Assembly (NCBI GenBank): GCA_027033875.1
Contig: JALVKK010000091.1
Span: forward strand, 1 to 13,249
Origin: Flavobacteriales bacterium
GTDB taxonomy: Bacteria; Bacteroidota; Bacteroidia; Flavobacteriales; Flavobacteriaceae
Length of the DNA stretch: 13,249 bases
Reading direction: 5' to 3'
Positions 6,859 through 13,107 of this stretch are shown here, one piece after another (the stretch's first letter is position 1; each line of letters opens with the position of its first letter). The notes under the pieces were generated by a model, which was not told the origin of the DNA, did no database searches, and saw only the letters and a program-made list of their open reading frames with translations. The position numbers were made by a program, and so were the translations under genes.

Positions 6859-6974
6859 GTTAAAAGTGGAAAGTTGAAGGTTGAAAGTTCTCTTCCAAAG
6901 AATAATTTGTTTCTAAATAATTATTTTCTCGTCAGTGTGTATTTACTTTCAACTTTCAACATTTAACATTCAAC
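6859..6974. repeat. Long imperfect inverted repeat in the etfB-etfA spacer (TTGAAAGT family)
   Basis: The arm 6859-6888 and the reverse complement of 6945-6974 match at 24 of 30 positions, ending in GTTGAAAGT on both sides, with 56 nt between them. Each arm is built of GTTGAAA-like units. Pieces of the same family occur at 407-417, 2719-2727 and 12848-12861. The spacer of about 140 nt interrupts what would otherwise be a tight operon. Confidence 0.8.
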
Positions 6975-6982
6975 TAGCGGGT

Positions 6983-7858
6983 TTACCCGATAGTATGATG
7001 TTCTAAGAGTTCTAAGATAACACTTTCAATATCGGCGTCCGAATCGGTCAATACTTTTGATTCGGTAGCCGTAAACACGACGTTTTCAATACTTTTTACC
7101 TTAGTAGGTGAGCCGGGCAGACCTATTTTTTCCGGTTCGGCATTGATATCTTCCACATTCCATTCTTCTATGCTCAAATAGGGTCGTTCTTGATGTAATT
7201 TTTTTAAGAAATCATCAGCTTTGAGCATTTCGGTTTTGCTACGGGCATATTTATATTTCATGACCAATTTGGCAATCGGCATACGCGCTTCGGCTGAGGC
7301 ACCGTGTACAGTCATCAGTAAGGGCATAGGCGCTTCAACAATTTCAATTCCTTTTTCCAATTTACGTTTTATGGTCATTTTTTTATCGTTGATGTCCAAA
7401 ACTTCAATGGCATAAGTTACTTGTGGAATGCCTAATTTTTCAGCGGTTTGCGGTCCTACTTGTGCCGTATCCCCGTCAATGGCTTGTCGTCCGGCCATAA
7501 CGATATCATAATCGCTTATTTTTTTCAATGCTTGCGCAATAGTATAACTGGTGGCTAAGGTATCCGAACCGCCAAACCGGCGATCGGAAATCATAATAGC
7601 TCTATCGGCACCGCGATACAACGAATCACGCATAATATCGGCGGCTTTCGGCGGTCCCATGGTTAAAACACTTACGTGTGTGCCGGGAATGCGGTCTTTT
7701 AATGATAAAGCCATTTCCAATGCGTGTAAATCATCGGGATTAAAAATGCTAGGTATTTTGGCTCTGTTGACAGTTCCGTCGGGCTTCATGGCATCCGACC
7801 CCAAATTTCTGGTATCCGGAACTTGCTTGACCAAAACAACAATTTTTAGTGGTCTCAT
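6983..7858 (-). CDS. etfB: Electron transfer flavoprotein, beta subunit
   Basis: EtfB is the smaller ETF subunit; it binds AMP, or a second FAD in bifurcating complexes, and contacts the dehydrogenase. The protein has 291 residues. MRPLKIVVLVKQVPDT opens the alpha/beta fold, VLTMGPPKA (64-72) follows, and the nucleotide-binding loop is GRQAIDGDTAQVGP (123-136). It is longer than the roughly 250-260 residues of mitochondrial-type EtfB, with about 30 extra residues at the C-terminus (ending ESVILELLEHHTIG). This long form is, as I recall, the usual one in Bacteroidetes. It is the first gene of the three-gene cluster. The ATG at 7858 lies 34 nt after a -7-like TATATTTG. No terminator separates it from etfA. 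Confidence 0.95.
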   Translation of the reverse strand: MRPLKIVVLVKQVPDTRNLGSDAMKPDGTVNRAKIPSIFNPDDLHALEMALSLKDRIPGTHVSVLTMGPPKAADIMRDSLYRGADRAIMISDRRFGGSDTLATSYTIAQALKKISDYDIVMAGRQAIDGDTAQVGPQTAEKLGIPQVTYAIEVLDINDKKMTIKRKLEKGIEIVEAPMPLLMTVHGASAEARMPIAKLVMKYKYARSKTEMLKADDFLKKLHQERPYLSIEEWNVEDINAEPEKIGLPGSPTKVKSIENVVFTATESKVLTDSDADIESVILELLEHHTIG

Positions 7859-7892
7859 AAATATTTTGTATTTGATTATTTATTTTAGCTAC

Positions 7893-7900
7893 CAAATATA
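7893..7900 (-). promoter_or_regulatory. Probable -7 box of the etfB-etfA-dehydrogenase operon
   Basis: TATATTTG on the minus strand fits TAnnTTTG and ends 34 nt before the etfB ATG. The matching -33 TTTG is not evident in the AT-rich stretch upstream. Confidence 0.4.
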
Positions 7901-7948
7901 AGATAAATATTTATAAAATATCTGACTTTTTTCAGTTTTTTTGTTGCC

Positions 7949-7964
7949 GGTTATTTGATGATGT
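7949..7964. repeat. Isolated unit of the 8/16-bp repeat family
   Basis: GGTTATTTGATGATGT matches the unit GGTTAATTGGTGATAT of the terminal array (read on the minus strand there) at 13 of 16 positions. Further GGTTAT-like pieces follow at 7987-8010. It lies in the 224-nt spacer between etfB and fabI. Confidence 0.55.
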
Positions 7965-8018
7965 GTCTGACACGACAGCTCTTGGGGGTTATCGGTTTAT
8001 TTGGTATTTACCGTTTAT

Positions 8019-8047
8019 AAAAAAAGCCCGATATGATATATCAGGCT
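8019..8047 (-). terminator. Rho-independent terminator of fabI
   Basis: On the minus strand, AGCCTGATAT (8047-8038) pairs with ATATCGGGCT (8034-8025) over 10 bp with one G-T wobble, around a 3-nt loop. Seven T (8025-8019) follow. It lies 36 nt after the fabI stop and separates fabI from the etf operon downstream. Confidence 0.88.
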
Positions 8048-8082
8048 ATACATTAAAACATATAATTGGTAGAAAAATTATG

Positions 8083-8937
8083 TTATTTTTTCTTAGCTTT
8101 TTTTTCTTTGTTTTCTTTTTCAGCACTCTCATTAAACATTTGCATGACTTGGTCACTGATTCCCATATTGGAGAAACCACCGTCGTGGAAGAGATTTTGT
8201 AAAGTTACTTTTTTGGTCAAATCTGAAAACATAGTTATGGTATAATCTGCACATTCCAAAGCAGTTGCATTGCCTAGTGGCGACATATTTTCGGCATATT
8301 TTATAAAGCCGTCAAAGCCTTTTACGCCGCTTCCGGCAGTGGTCGGTGTAGGTGATTGTGAAATGGTATTGACGCGTACTTTAAAATCTCGTCCGAAGAA
8401 ATAACCGAAGCTGCGTGCAATAGATTCTAAATAAGCTTTATTGTCAGCCATATCATTGTAATCGGGAAAAACTCTTTGAGCCGCTATATATGAAAGTGCA
8501 ACGATGCTGCCCCATTCGTTCATGGCTTTTTTGTTGTATAGTACGTTCATTACTCTGTGGAAAGACAAAGCCGAAACGTCCCAACCTATTTTGGTAAATT
8601 TATAATCTTGATCAGTATAATGGTAGCCGCGACGCACATTGACCGACATACCTATTGAATGTAAAACAAAATCGATTTTTCCTCCTAATATTTTCGTTGC
8701 TTCATCTACCAAATGTTCCAAATCTTTCATGGAAGTGGCATCGGCGGGAATGATTTGACTGCCTGTTTTTTCGGCTAATTCGTTGATAGTCCCCATTCGC
8801 AAGGCAACCGGTGCATTGGTCAAAACAAATGTTGCTCCTTCTTCATGTGCACGTTCCGCTACTTTCCATGCGATGGAATTGGAATCAAGCGCTCCGAAAA
8901 TAATACCTTTTTTTCCTTTCAATAAATTGTAAGCCAT
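8083..8937 (-). CDS. fabI: Enoyl-[acyl-carrier-protein] reductase (NADH)
   Basis: FabI reduces trans-2-enoyl-ACP in the last step of each fatty-acid elongation cycle. It is a short-chain dehydrogenase/reductase of 284 residues. The N-terminal nucleotide-binding part is GIIFGALDSNSIAWKVA (11-27), with the S-I-A-W signature of FabI. D65-A-T (in IIPADAT) and LHSIGM (92-97) follow. The catalytic site is LSYIAAQRVFPDYNDMADNK with Y150, Y160 and K167 (Tyr-x6-Lys). SQSPTPTTAGSGVKGF (193-208) is the substrate-loop region. It ends in DGGFSNMGI plus a Lys/Glu-rich tail (about 270-284, AEKENKEKKAKKK) beyond the usual length of about 260. It appears monocistronic: a -7 box lies 22 nt upstream and a terminator 36 nt downstream. 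Confidence 0.95.
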   Translation of the reverse strand: MAYNLLKGKKGIIFGALDSNSIAWKVAERAHEEGATFVLTNAPVALRMGTINELAEKTGSQIIPADATSMKDLEHLVDEATKILGGKIDFVLHSIGMSVNVRRGYHYTDQDYKFTKIGWDVSALSFHRVMNVLYNKKAMNEWGSIVALSYIAAQRVFPDYNDMADNKAYLESIARSFGYFFGRDFKVRVNTISQSPTPTTAGSGVKGFDGFIKYAENMSPLGNATALECADYTITMFSDLTKKVTLQNLFHDGGFSNMGISDQVMQMFNESAEKENKEKKAKKK

Positions 8938-8959
8938 AAATATTTTTTTTAAATTTTTG

Positions 8960-8967
8960 CAAAGATA
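8960..8967 (-). promoter_or_regulatory. Probable -7 box of fabI
   Basis: TATCTTTG on the minus strand, identical to the box upstream of rsmE, ends 22 nt before the fabI ATG. A clear -33 element is not seen. A GGTTAATTGATG unit of the 8-bp repeat family lies at 8993-9004, just upstream of where the -33 box would be. Confidence 0.45.
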
Positions 8968-9034
8968 ATGATTTTTATCAGATAAATATTTTGGTTAATT
9001 GATGTGGAGTGGGGGCGTATAATTGATATGTAAA

Positions 9035-9088
9035 GTCAGCTGTCACTTCAATGAACGTAGTGAGGAGAGATTTAACAATTTAATCTCT
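9035..9088. repeat. Probable decayed intergenic repeat with a small dyad at the rsmD 3' end
   Basis: TGTCACTTCA, ACGTAGTGAGGAGAG and the dyad AGAGATT (9066-9072) / AATCTCT (9082-9088) resemble the short 'GTCACTTCG...CGTAGTGAG...AATCT' type repeats seen in Bacteroidetes genomes. The dyad reaches the first base of the rsmD stop codon. No T run follows on the minus strand, so terminator function is doubtful. Confidence 0.4.
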
Positions 9089-9645
9089 TATCCCTTATCC
9101 TGCTTACTACTAAAAAAACTAAATACACTTTTGCCGTATTTTTTTGAAAAATCAAAGTGTGGATGTTGTTCAAAATTGAGTCTATCCGGATGTTCCAAAA
9201 TAAAATAACCGTTAGAGTTTAGCAGTTTTCTTTCAAATGAAATTTTGATTAATTTTTCTTGTTCATCTTGGCTCAAATCATAAGGTGGGTCGGCAAAGAT
9301 GATGTCGTATGTTTCGGGTGTTTTTTCTAAAAATTTAAGACTGTCTTTTTTGATAACTTTTATAGGAAAATCAAAGTCTTTGACAGTTTGGGATACAAAT
9401 TTGAATACGGGATAATTTCTGTCAACCGCTTGTATATTTCGGGTACCGCGTGAAGCAAATTCATAAGCAATACTCCCGCTTCCGGTAAATAAATCGAGAA
9501 CTTTAACGTCTTTAAAATCAAACAAATTGTTCAAAATATTAAACAACGCTTCTTTAGCCCGGTCGGTTGTAGGTCGGATGGGGAGATTTTTTGGTGCCGT
9601 AATGCGTCTGCTCTTATATTTTCCCGAAATAATACGGATATGCAT
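9088..9645 (-). CDS. rsmD: 16S rRNA (guanine-966-N2)-methyltransferase
   Basis: RsmD methylates N2 of G966 in the 30S subunit with S-adenosylmethionine. The 185-residue length fits. Motifs: MHIRIISGKYKSRRI at the N-terminus, RPTTDRAKEALFNIL (24-38), the SAM-binding LDLFTGSGSIAYEF (50-63), AVDRN (73-77) and the catalytic ADPPYDL (118-124). It is last in a likely three-gene operon: the DUF3822 stop is only 2 nt upstream. The C-terminal KQDKG lies in GGATAAGGGATAA, a small direct repeat next to intergenic repeat remnants, so the last residues may be recent additions. Confidence 0.95.
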   Translation of the reverse strand: MHIRIISGKYKSRRITAPKNLPIRPTTDRAKEALFNILNNLFDFKDVKVLDLFTGSGSIAYEFASRGTRNIQAVDRNYPVFKFVSQTVKDFDFPIKVIKKDSLKFLEKTPETYDIIFADPPYDLSQDEQEKLIKISFERKLLNSNGYFILEHPDRLNFEQHPHFDFSKKYGKSVFSFFSSKQDKG

Positions 9646-9647
9646 AG

Positions 9648-10388
9648 TTAGAAATTATTGTAAATCTTACCGGAATTTTTCTCCGGTATGAAATGTATGT
9701 TTTTCGTGAATAATGAAAGATTTTCATATAATATAGCCTTATCGCCGGTTCCGAATATATACAAATGACTTTGCTGTGGTTTGGCTTCCAATGTTTCAGT
9801 CATAAAAAACAAAAAGTATAAAAACTCTTCGATGTTTTCATATTCAAAATGATTGTAAGCCTGTAAACTTTCATTTTTGAATATTGCAATTTGAAAATCA
9901 CCGGGGAAAACGTTGATAAAAATTTCAAAAACGGGTAAATTTTGGGTTTGATTTTTTAGCTGTTCTATATCATTAAAAAATATCGTTCCACTGTGTTTAA
10001 CAATGAGATTTGAAGTTTGTTGAGAAAATGATTTATCTAAATTTTGAAACGGTACATAAACATTATAGGCTTGCAAAGTTTCAATAAAATCATAGGCTAC
10101 CATGTCATTTGGTAATAATTTTATATGGTGTTCCAGCCATTTTCGTGCCGTTTCTGTTGTAAAATATATGTTAGGAACCAACGCGTTGAGACGGTTGTGG
10201 TATATCAATTTGATTTGTTCATACTGATCGTTTAATATAGCCCGTTCAGTGATGATTTCTTCTAATTTTGTTTTTAGTACGACCGGATTGTCCCCCGCAA
10301 ATAAGTATTCAAAAAATTTCTTTTGCCGGTCTTTGTATATTATAAAAGAAAGCCCATACTTACTGACAAGTATGGACAATTCTTTCAT
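9648..10388 (-). CDS. DUF3822 family protein
   Basis: A 246-residue protein from the ATG at 10388. I recognise it as DUF3822 by its position next to rsmD, a pairing known in Bacteroidetes, and by features such as LSILVSKYGLSFIIY (4-18), VPNIYFT (71-77), ARKWLEHH (81-88), the AYNVYVPF segment (107-114) and LYIFGTGDKA (209-218). There is no signal peptide or membrane segment, so it is probably cytoplasmic. Function is unknown. A GTG at 10421 is also in frame and would overlap the upstream gene by 17 nt, but it would add a low-complexity MRTKNNNTNQN stretch. The ATG leaves a 16-nt gap and a clean LSILVSKYG strand near the start, so I prefer it. Co-transcribed with rsmD (2-nt gap). Confidence 0.8.
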   Translation of the reverse strand: MKELSILVSKYGLSFIIYKDRQKKFFEYLFAGDNPVVLKTKLEEIITERAILNDQYEQIKLIYHNRLNALVPNIYFTTETARKWLEHHIKLLPNDMVAYDFIETLQAYNVYVPFQNLDKSFSQQTSNLIVKHSGTIFFNDIEQLKNQTQNLPVFEIFINVFPGDFQIAIFKNESLQAYNHFEYENIEEFLYFLFFMTETLEAKPQQSHLYIFGTGDKAILYENLSLFTKNIHFIPEKNSGKIYNNF

Positions 10389-10404
10389 ATTTTGATTGGT
10401 ATTA

Positions 10405-11151
10405 TTATTCTTTGTCCTCACCTATATCGTATAGTTTAGGCCAGTTACCGGAATCATCTACTTCATCTAATGAACCTACTTGAATATATGCACCGTTGAT
10501 TTCTTTCGTACTTTTGATATTTTTTTCTTGTTTGACCAAATCTTTGGGTTGGTCGTATAAAACTTCCGACTTATCAACTCGTGCCATAAAAACCGGTATT
10601 TTGACATTACTACGTTTGAGATACCCATGTTGCAGTTCAAATTTTACTTGTTTTTCACGTTTTGGTATCGGAACCCACATCATATCTTTGTAGCGATTGT
10701 CGTTTTTAAATAATGAATCTTTTACAGAAGCAAAACCTAAGGTGTCTATTAGAACGGTATCTTTTTCTTTTTCAATACCGTATCTTTTGTCAAAATATTT
10801 ATAACTGGAGTCTCGTTGCTGGGTAATGACGAATTTAGCCGTATCTATAAATTTGACCAAATTGTCAAAATTATCGGTATAATCACCCGTTACTTCACGA
10901 TGTGCTAATTCAGCGTTTCGAATATCTTTAAGTTTTTCAACAATTTTTTGGTATCTTTTAACTTTCTCTTTGTTAAATTTGACAGGATCATAAACGGAAT
11001 TGTATATTTTGTATCCTAAAAATAGGGAAATCAAAATTAAAAGTATGTTTATGAGTTTTTTGAATTTTAACGGCATATATTTCACTACCAACAATGATAA
11101 ACCGTACGTAACTGCAATAATTAATGCTACTATGATTAGAAATTTAAACAT
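10405..11151 (-). CDS. Membrane-anchored conserved protein of unknown function
   Basis: This 248-residue protein has two N-terminal hydrophobic segments (about 3-24 and 31-50), then a helical, charged stretch (VKFNKEKVKRYQKIVEKLKDIRNAELAHREVTGDYTDNFDNLVKFI, about 57-102). A soluble, mostly polar domain follows, including MMWVPIPKREKQVKFEL (157-173), IPVFMARVD (185-193) and a C-terminal INGAYIQVGSLDEVDDSGNWPKLYD region. The 'IRNAELAHREVTGDYTDNFDNLVKFI' pattern (helix, then G-x-Y, then a short loop) is loosely like the start of the soluble domain of type II secretion pseudopilins, but no prepilin cleavage motif is present. The function is not known to me. It is the first gene of the operon with DUF3822 and rsmD, with a -7-like box 21 nt upstream, and is divergent from the helicase gene. 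Confidence 0.8.
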   Translation of the reverse strand: MFKFLIIVALIIAVTYGLSLLVVKYMPLKFKKLINILLILISLFLGYKIYNSVYDPVKFNKEKVKRYQKIVEKLKDIRNAELAHREVTGDYTDNFDNLVKFIDTAKFVITQQRDSSYKYFDKRYGIEKEKDTVLIDTLGFASVKDSLFKNDNRYKDMMWVPIPKREKQVKFELQHGYLKRSNVKIPVFMARVDKSEVLYDQPKDLVKQEKNIKSTKEINGAYIQVGSLDEVDDSGNWPKLYDIGEDKE

Positions 11152-11172
11152 ATTGTTTTGTTTTTTTCATGG

Positions 11173-11180
11173 CAAATATA
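11173..11180 (-). promoter_or_regulatory. Probable -7 box of the membrane protein-DUF3822-rsmD operon
   Basis: TATATTTG on the minus strand fits TAnnTTTG and ends 21 nt before the ATG. A TTC (11200-11198) stands where TTG is expected, 17 nt upstream, a one-base mismatch. Confidence 0.5.
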
Positions 11181-11269
11181 CATTAATTTTTTTATTTGAA
11201 AAAGCGGTGAATAAATTTTTCATCAATTTTCAACTATATCCGGAGCGTCAGATATCAAGTATTATTCAC

Positions 11270-11277
11270 TAACTTTG
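11270..11277 (+). promoter_or_regulatory. Probable -7 box of the RecD-like helicase gene
   Basis: TAACTTTG, followed by C as often in this group, ends 28 nt before the ATG at 11306. No TTTG is seen at -33. The two divergent boxes lie 89 nt apart in the 154-nt intergenic region. Confidence 0.5.
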
Positions 11278-11305
11278 CATTGAACATTTTGTTTTATTAA
11301 ATTTA

Positions 11306-12730
11306 ATGACATTAAGTAAAAATTTTGCCGGATTGTTGTTAGAAAAATTTCCGTATCAAACAACTGAGTCTCAACGACAATTGATAAAACATTTATCCCA
11401 TTATATCTTTGATGACAATTCAGGTATTTTTTTGTTAAAAGGTTTTGCGGGAACCGGAAAAACAACTATAATCAGTACTCTGGTCAATAATTTGTGGCAG
11501 GTAAAATTACGTTTTACGCTTTTGGCGCCTACCGGACGAGCAGCTAAAGTCATCAGTTCGTATGCTCATAAACAAGCTTTTACCATTCACAAGCATTTGT
11601 ATTTTCCAAAAACGGACACAAGTGGCAAACTGCATTTTACTTTGCGTCAAAATAAACAACGACGCTGTATTTTTATCGTCGATGAAGCTTCGATGATCAG
11701 TGGCGATAATATGTCCGATAGTTTATTTGACAATCGCTCTGTTTTGTCCGATTTAATTTCATTTGTGTATAGTAAACCCGGTAATAAATTGATTTTAGTA
11801 GGCGATACGGCACAATTGCCACCGGTAGGGCTTTCGGTAAGTCCGGCTCTAAACAGGCATTATTTGGAACAAAATTTTAATTTACCGGTTGTGGAATTTG
11901 AGTTAGATGAAGTCGTGCGGCAAAGTTTGGAATCCGGTATCCTATTTAATGCGACTAAAATCCGGCAGGAACTGCAAAGCCGGCAGATAGGCGACATTAA
12001 ATTTAATACGACCGGTTTTAAAGATTTTGTCAAATTGGATAACGGATATGATATTCAAGATGCTATTGAAACGGCTTATGCCGGAAATAATTTTGAAGAT
12101 ACAGCTATTATTGTGCGTTCAAATAAAAGGGCAAATTTGTATAACCAACAGATACGTAACAAGATTTTACTTAAAGAAAATGAACTGGACGCCGGTGATT
12201 ATTTAATGGTGGTTAAAAACAATTATTTTTGGTTAGACAAAGATTCGCAAGCCGGTTTTATTGCTAATGGCGATATCGTTGAAGTACTGGAAATTTTCAA
12301 ATTTATCGATTTATACGGTTTTCGTTTTGCCGAAGTAAAATTAAGATTGGTTGATTATCCCGGTGAAAAGCCTTTTGAAACCGTCATATTGCTTGATACA
12401 TTACACATGGATACCCCTTCGTTGAATTATGAACAATCTAATAAATTATATCAAGCGGTAAGCGAAGATTATGCACACTTACAAACCAAATGGGCACGCT
12501 ATAAAAAAGTCAAAGAAAATAAATATTTTAATGCCTTGCAGGTCAAATTTTCTTATGCCTTAACGGCACATAAATCACAAGGCGGACAATGGAAAAATGT
12601 CTTTGTCGAACAGCCCTATCAATTGGATATAACCGAGCCGGATCATTTGCGTTGGCTTTATACGGCTTTTACCCGCGCTCAAAAAAAGTTGTATTTAATT
12701 GGGTTTAAAAATGACTTTTTCATTAGTTAA
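11306..12730 (+). CDS. RecD/Pif1-like superfamily 1 DNA helicase
   Basis: A 474-residue ATP-dependent helicase of the SF1B (RecD-like, 5'-3') type with a complete motif set. Walker A is GFAGTGKTT (46-54, K52), motif Ia APTGRAAKV (74-82), Walker B FIVDEASMIS (123-132) and motif III LVGDTAQLPPVG (164-175). VVRQS (203-207) matches motif IV. YALTAHKSQGGQW (417-429) and WLYTAFTRAQKKL (450-462) match motifs V and VI (UvrD_C_2-like region). It lacks the long N-terminal part of RecD2 and any nuclease domain, so it is a stand-alone helicase core of the compact size common in Bacteroidetes. It probably acts in recombination, repair or replication restart; the partner is unknown. ATG at 11306 follows a -7-like box by 28 nt. 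It is divergent from the membrane protein operon, and no clear terminator follows. Confidence 0.9.
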   Translation: MTLSKNFAGLLLEKFPYQTTESQRQLIKHLSHYIFDDNSGIFLLKGFAGTGKTTIISTLVNNLWQVKLRFTLLAPTGRAAKVISSYAHKQAFTIHKHLYFPKTDTSGKLHFTLRQNKQRRCIFIVDEASMISGDNMSDSLFDNRSVLSDLISFVYSKPGNKLILVGDTAQLPPVGLSVSPALNRHYLEQNFNLPVVEFELDEVVRQSLESGILFNATKIRQELQSRQIGDIKFNTTGFKDFVKLDNGYDIQDAIETAYAGNNFEDTAIIVRSNKRANLYNQQIRNKILLKENELDAGDYLMVVKNNYFWLDKDSQAGFIANGDIVEVLEIFKFIDLYGFRFAEVKLRLVDYPGEKPFETVILLDTLHMDTPSLNYEQSNKLYQAVSEDYAHLQTKWARYKKVKENKYFNALQVKFSYALTAHKSQGGQWKNVFVEQPYQLDITEPDHLRWLYTAFTRAQKKLYLIGFKNDFFIS

Positions 12731-13107
12731 AAGCTATTTTGGAGTATCAAGAAACAAAATATGTTAGAGTAAAAAATAAAAAAACAAAAACTTTTAGAGT
12801 TATTCTTAATGACCTTAATTTCTTAATGGTTTAAAAATCTGAAATATGAAAGTTGAAAGTGTCAAGCGGCAAAGTGCCTAGTGCGAAGTGTGGATAGACC
12901 TGAAAGGTTTTGATAACTTGTTAGGTCTGAACGTAGATAATTTGTTAGCAGAATTAAGAATATATTAGTGGAAAGTGCGAAGTGGATAAAGGATAAAATT
13001 AATTGAAAATGAAAAATGAGATTTCTCGTTGCTTGTCCCTTGCTCTGTCGAAATGACACAGGACATCAAACCAAATCTAAAATCTGAAATGAAACATATC
13101 CTCAAAT
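12731..13107. other. Gene-free stretch made of intergenic repeat remnants
   Basis: I see no protein or RNA gene here. The stretch holds an AT-rich start, AAAGTTGAAAGTG (12849-12861) of the TTGAAAGT family, two copies of AAGTGCGAAGTG-like sequence (about 12880-12890 and 12973-12984), a 14-bp imperfect dyad (12896-12928), and GAGATTTCTCGTTG...TCGAAATGACA (13018-13058), which looks like a common Bacteroidetes short repeat. AAAATCTGAAAT occurs twice (12834-12845 and 13079-13090). A 65-codon minus-strand ORF (12862-13059) is built from these repeats and is not credible. Confidence 0.7.
12896..12928. repeat. Imperfect palindrome, AGACCTGAAAGGTT type
   Basis: AGACCTGAAAGGTT (12896-12909) pairs with AACTTGTTAGGTCT (12915-12928) over 14 positions with one mismatch and two wobbles, around a 5-nt loop. 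It resembles the AGACCT...AGGTCT dispersed palindromes of Bacteroidetes. No T run follows. Confidence 0.7.

Noticed and set aside
10389..10421. GTG start for the DUF3822 protein
   Set aside because: It would overlap the upstream gene and add an asparagine-rich stretch; the ATG at 10388 gives a clean start and a 16-nt gap.
12862..13059. 65-codon minus-strand ORF in the 3' gene-free region
   Set aside because: It is composed of repeat remnants, has no recognisable motif and has no -7 box or neighbour that would support it.
12731..13107. Integron attC sites or a decayed IS
   Set aside because: The dyads have no attC core sites, there is no integrase, and no terminal inverted repeats flank a coding remnant.
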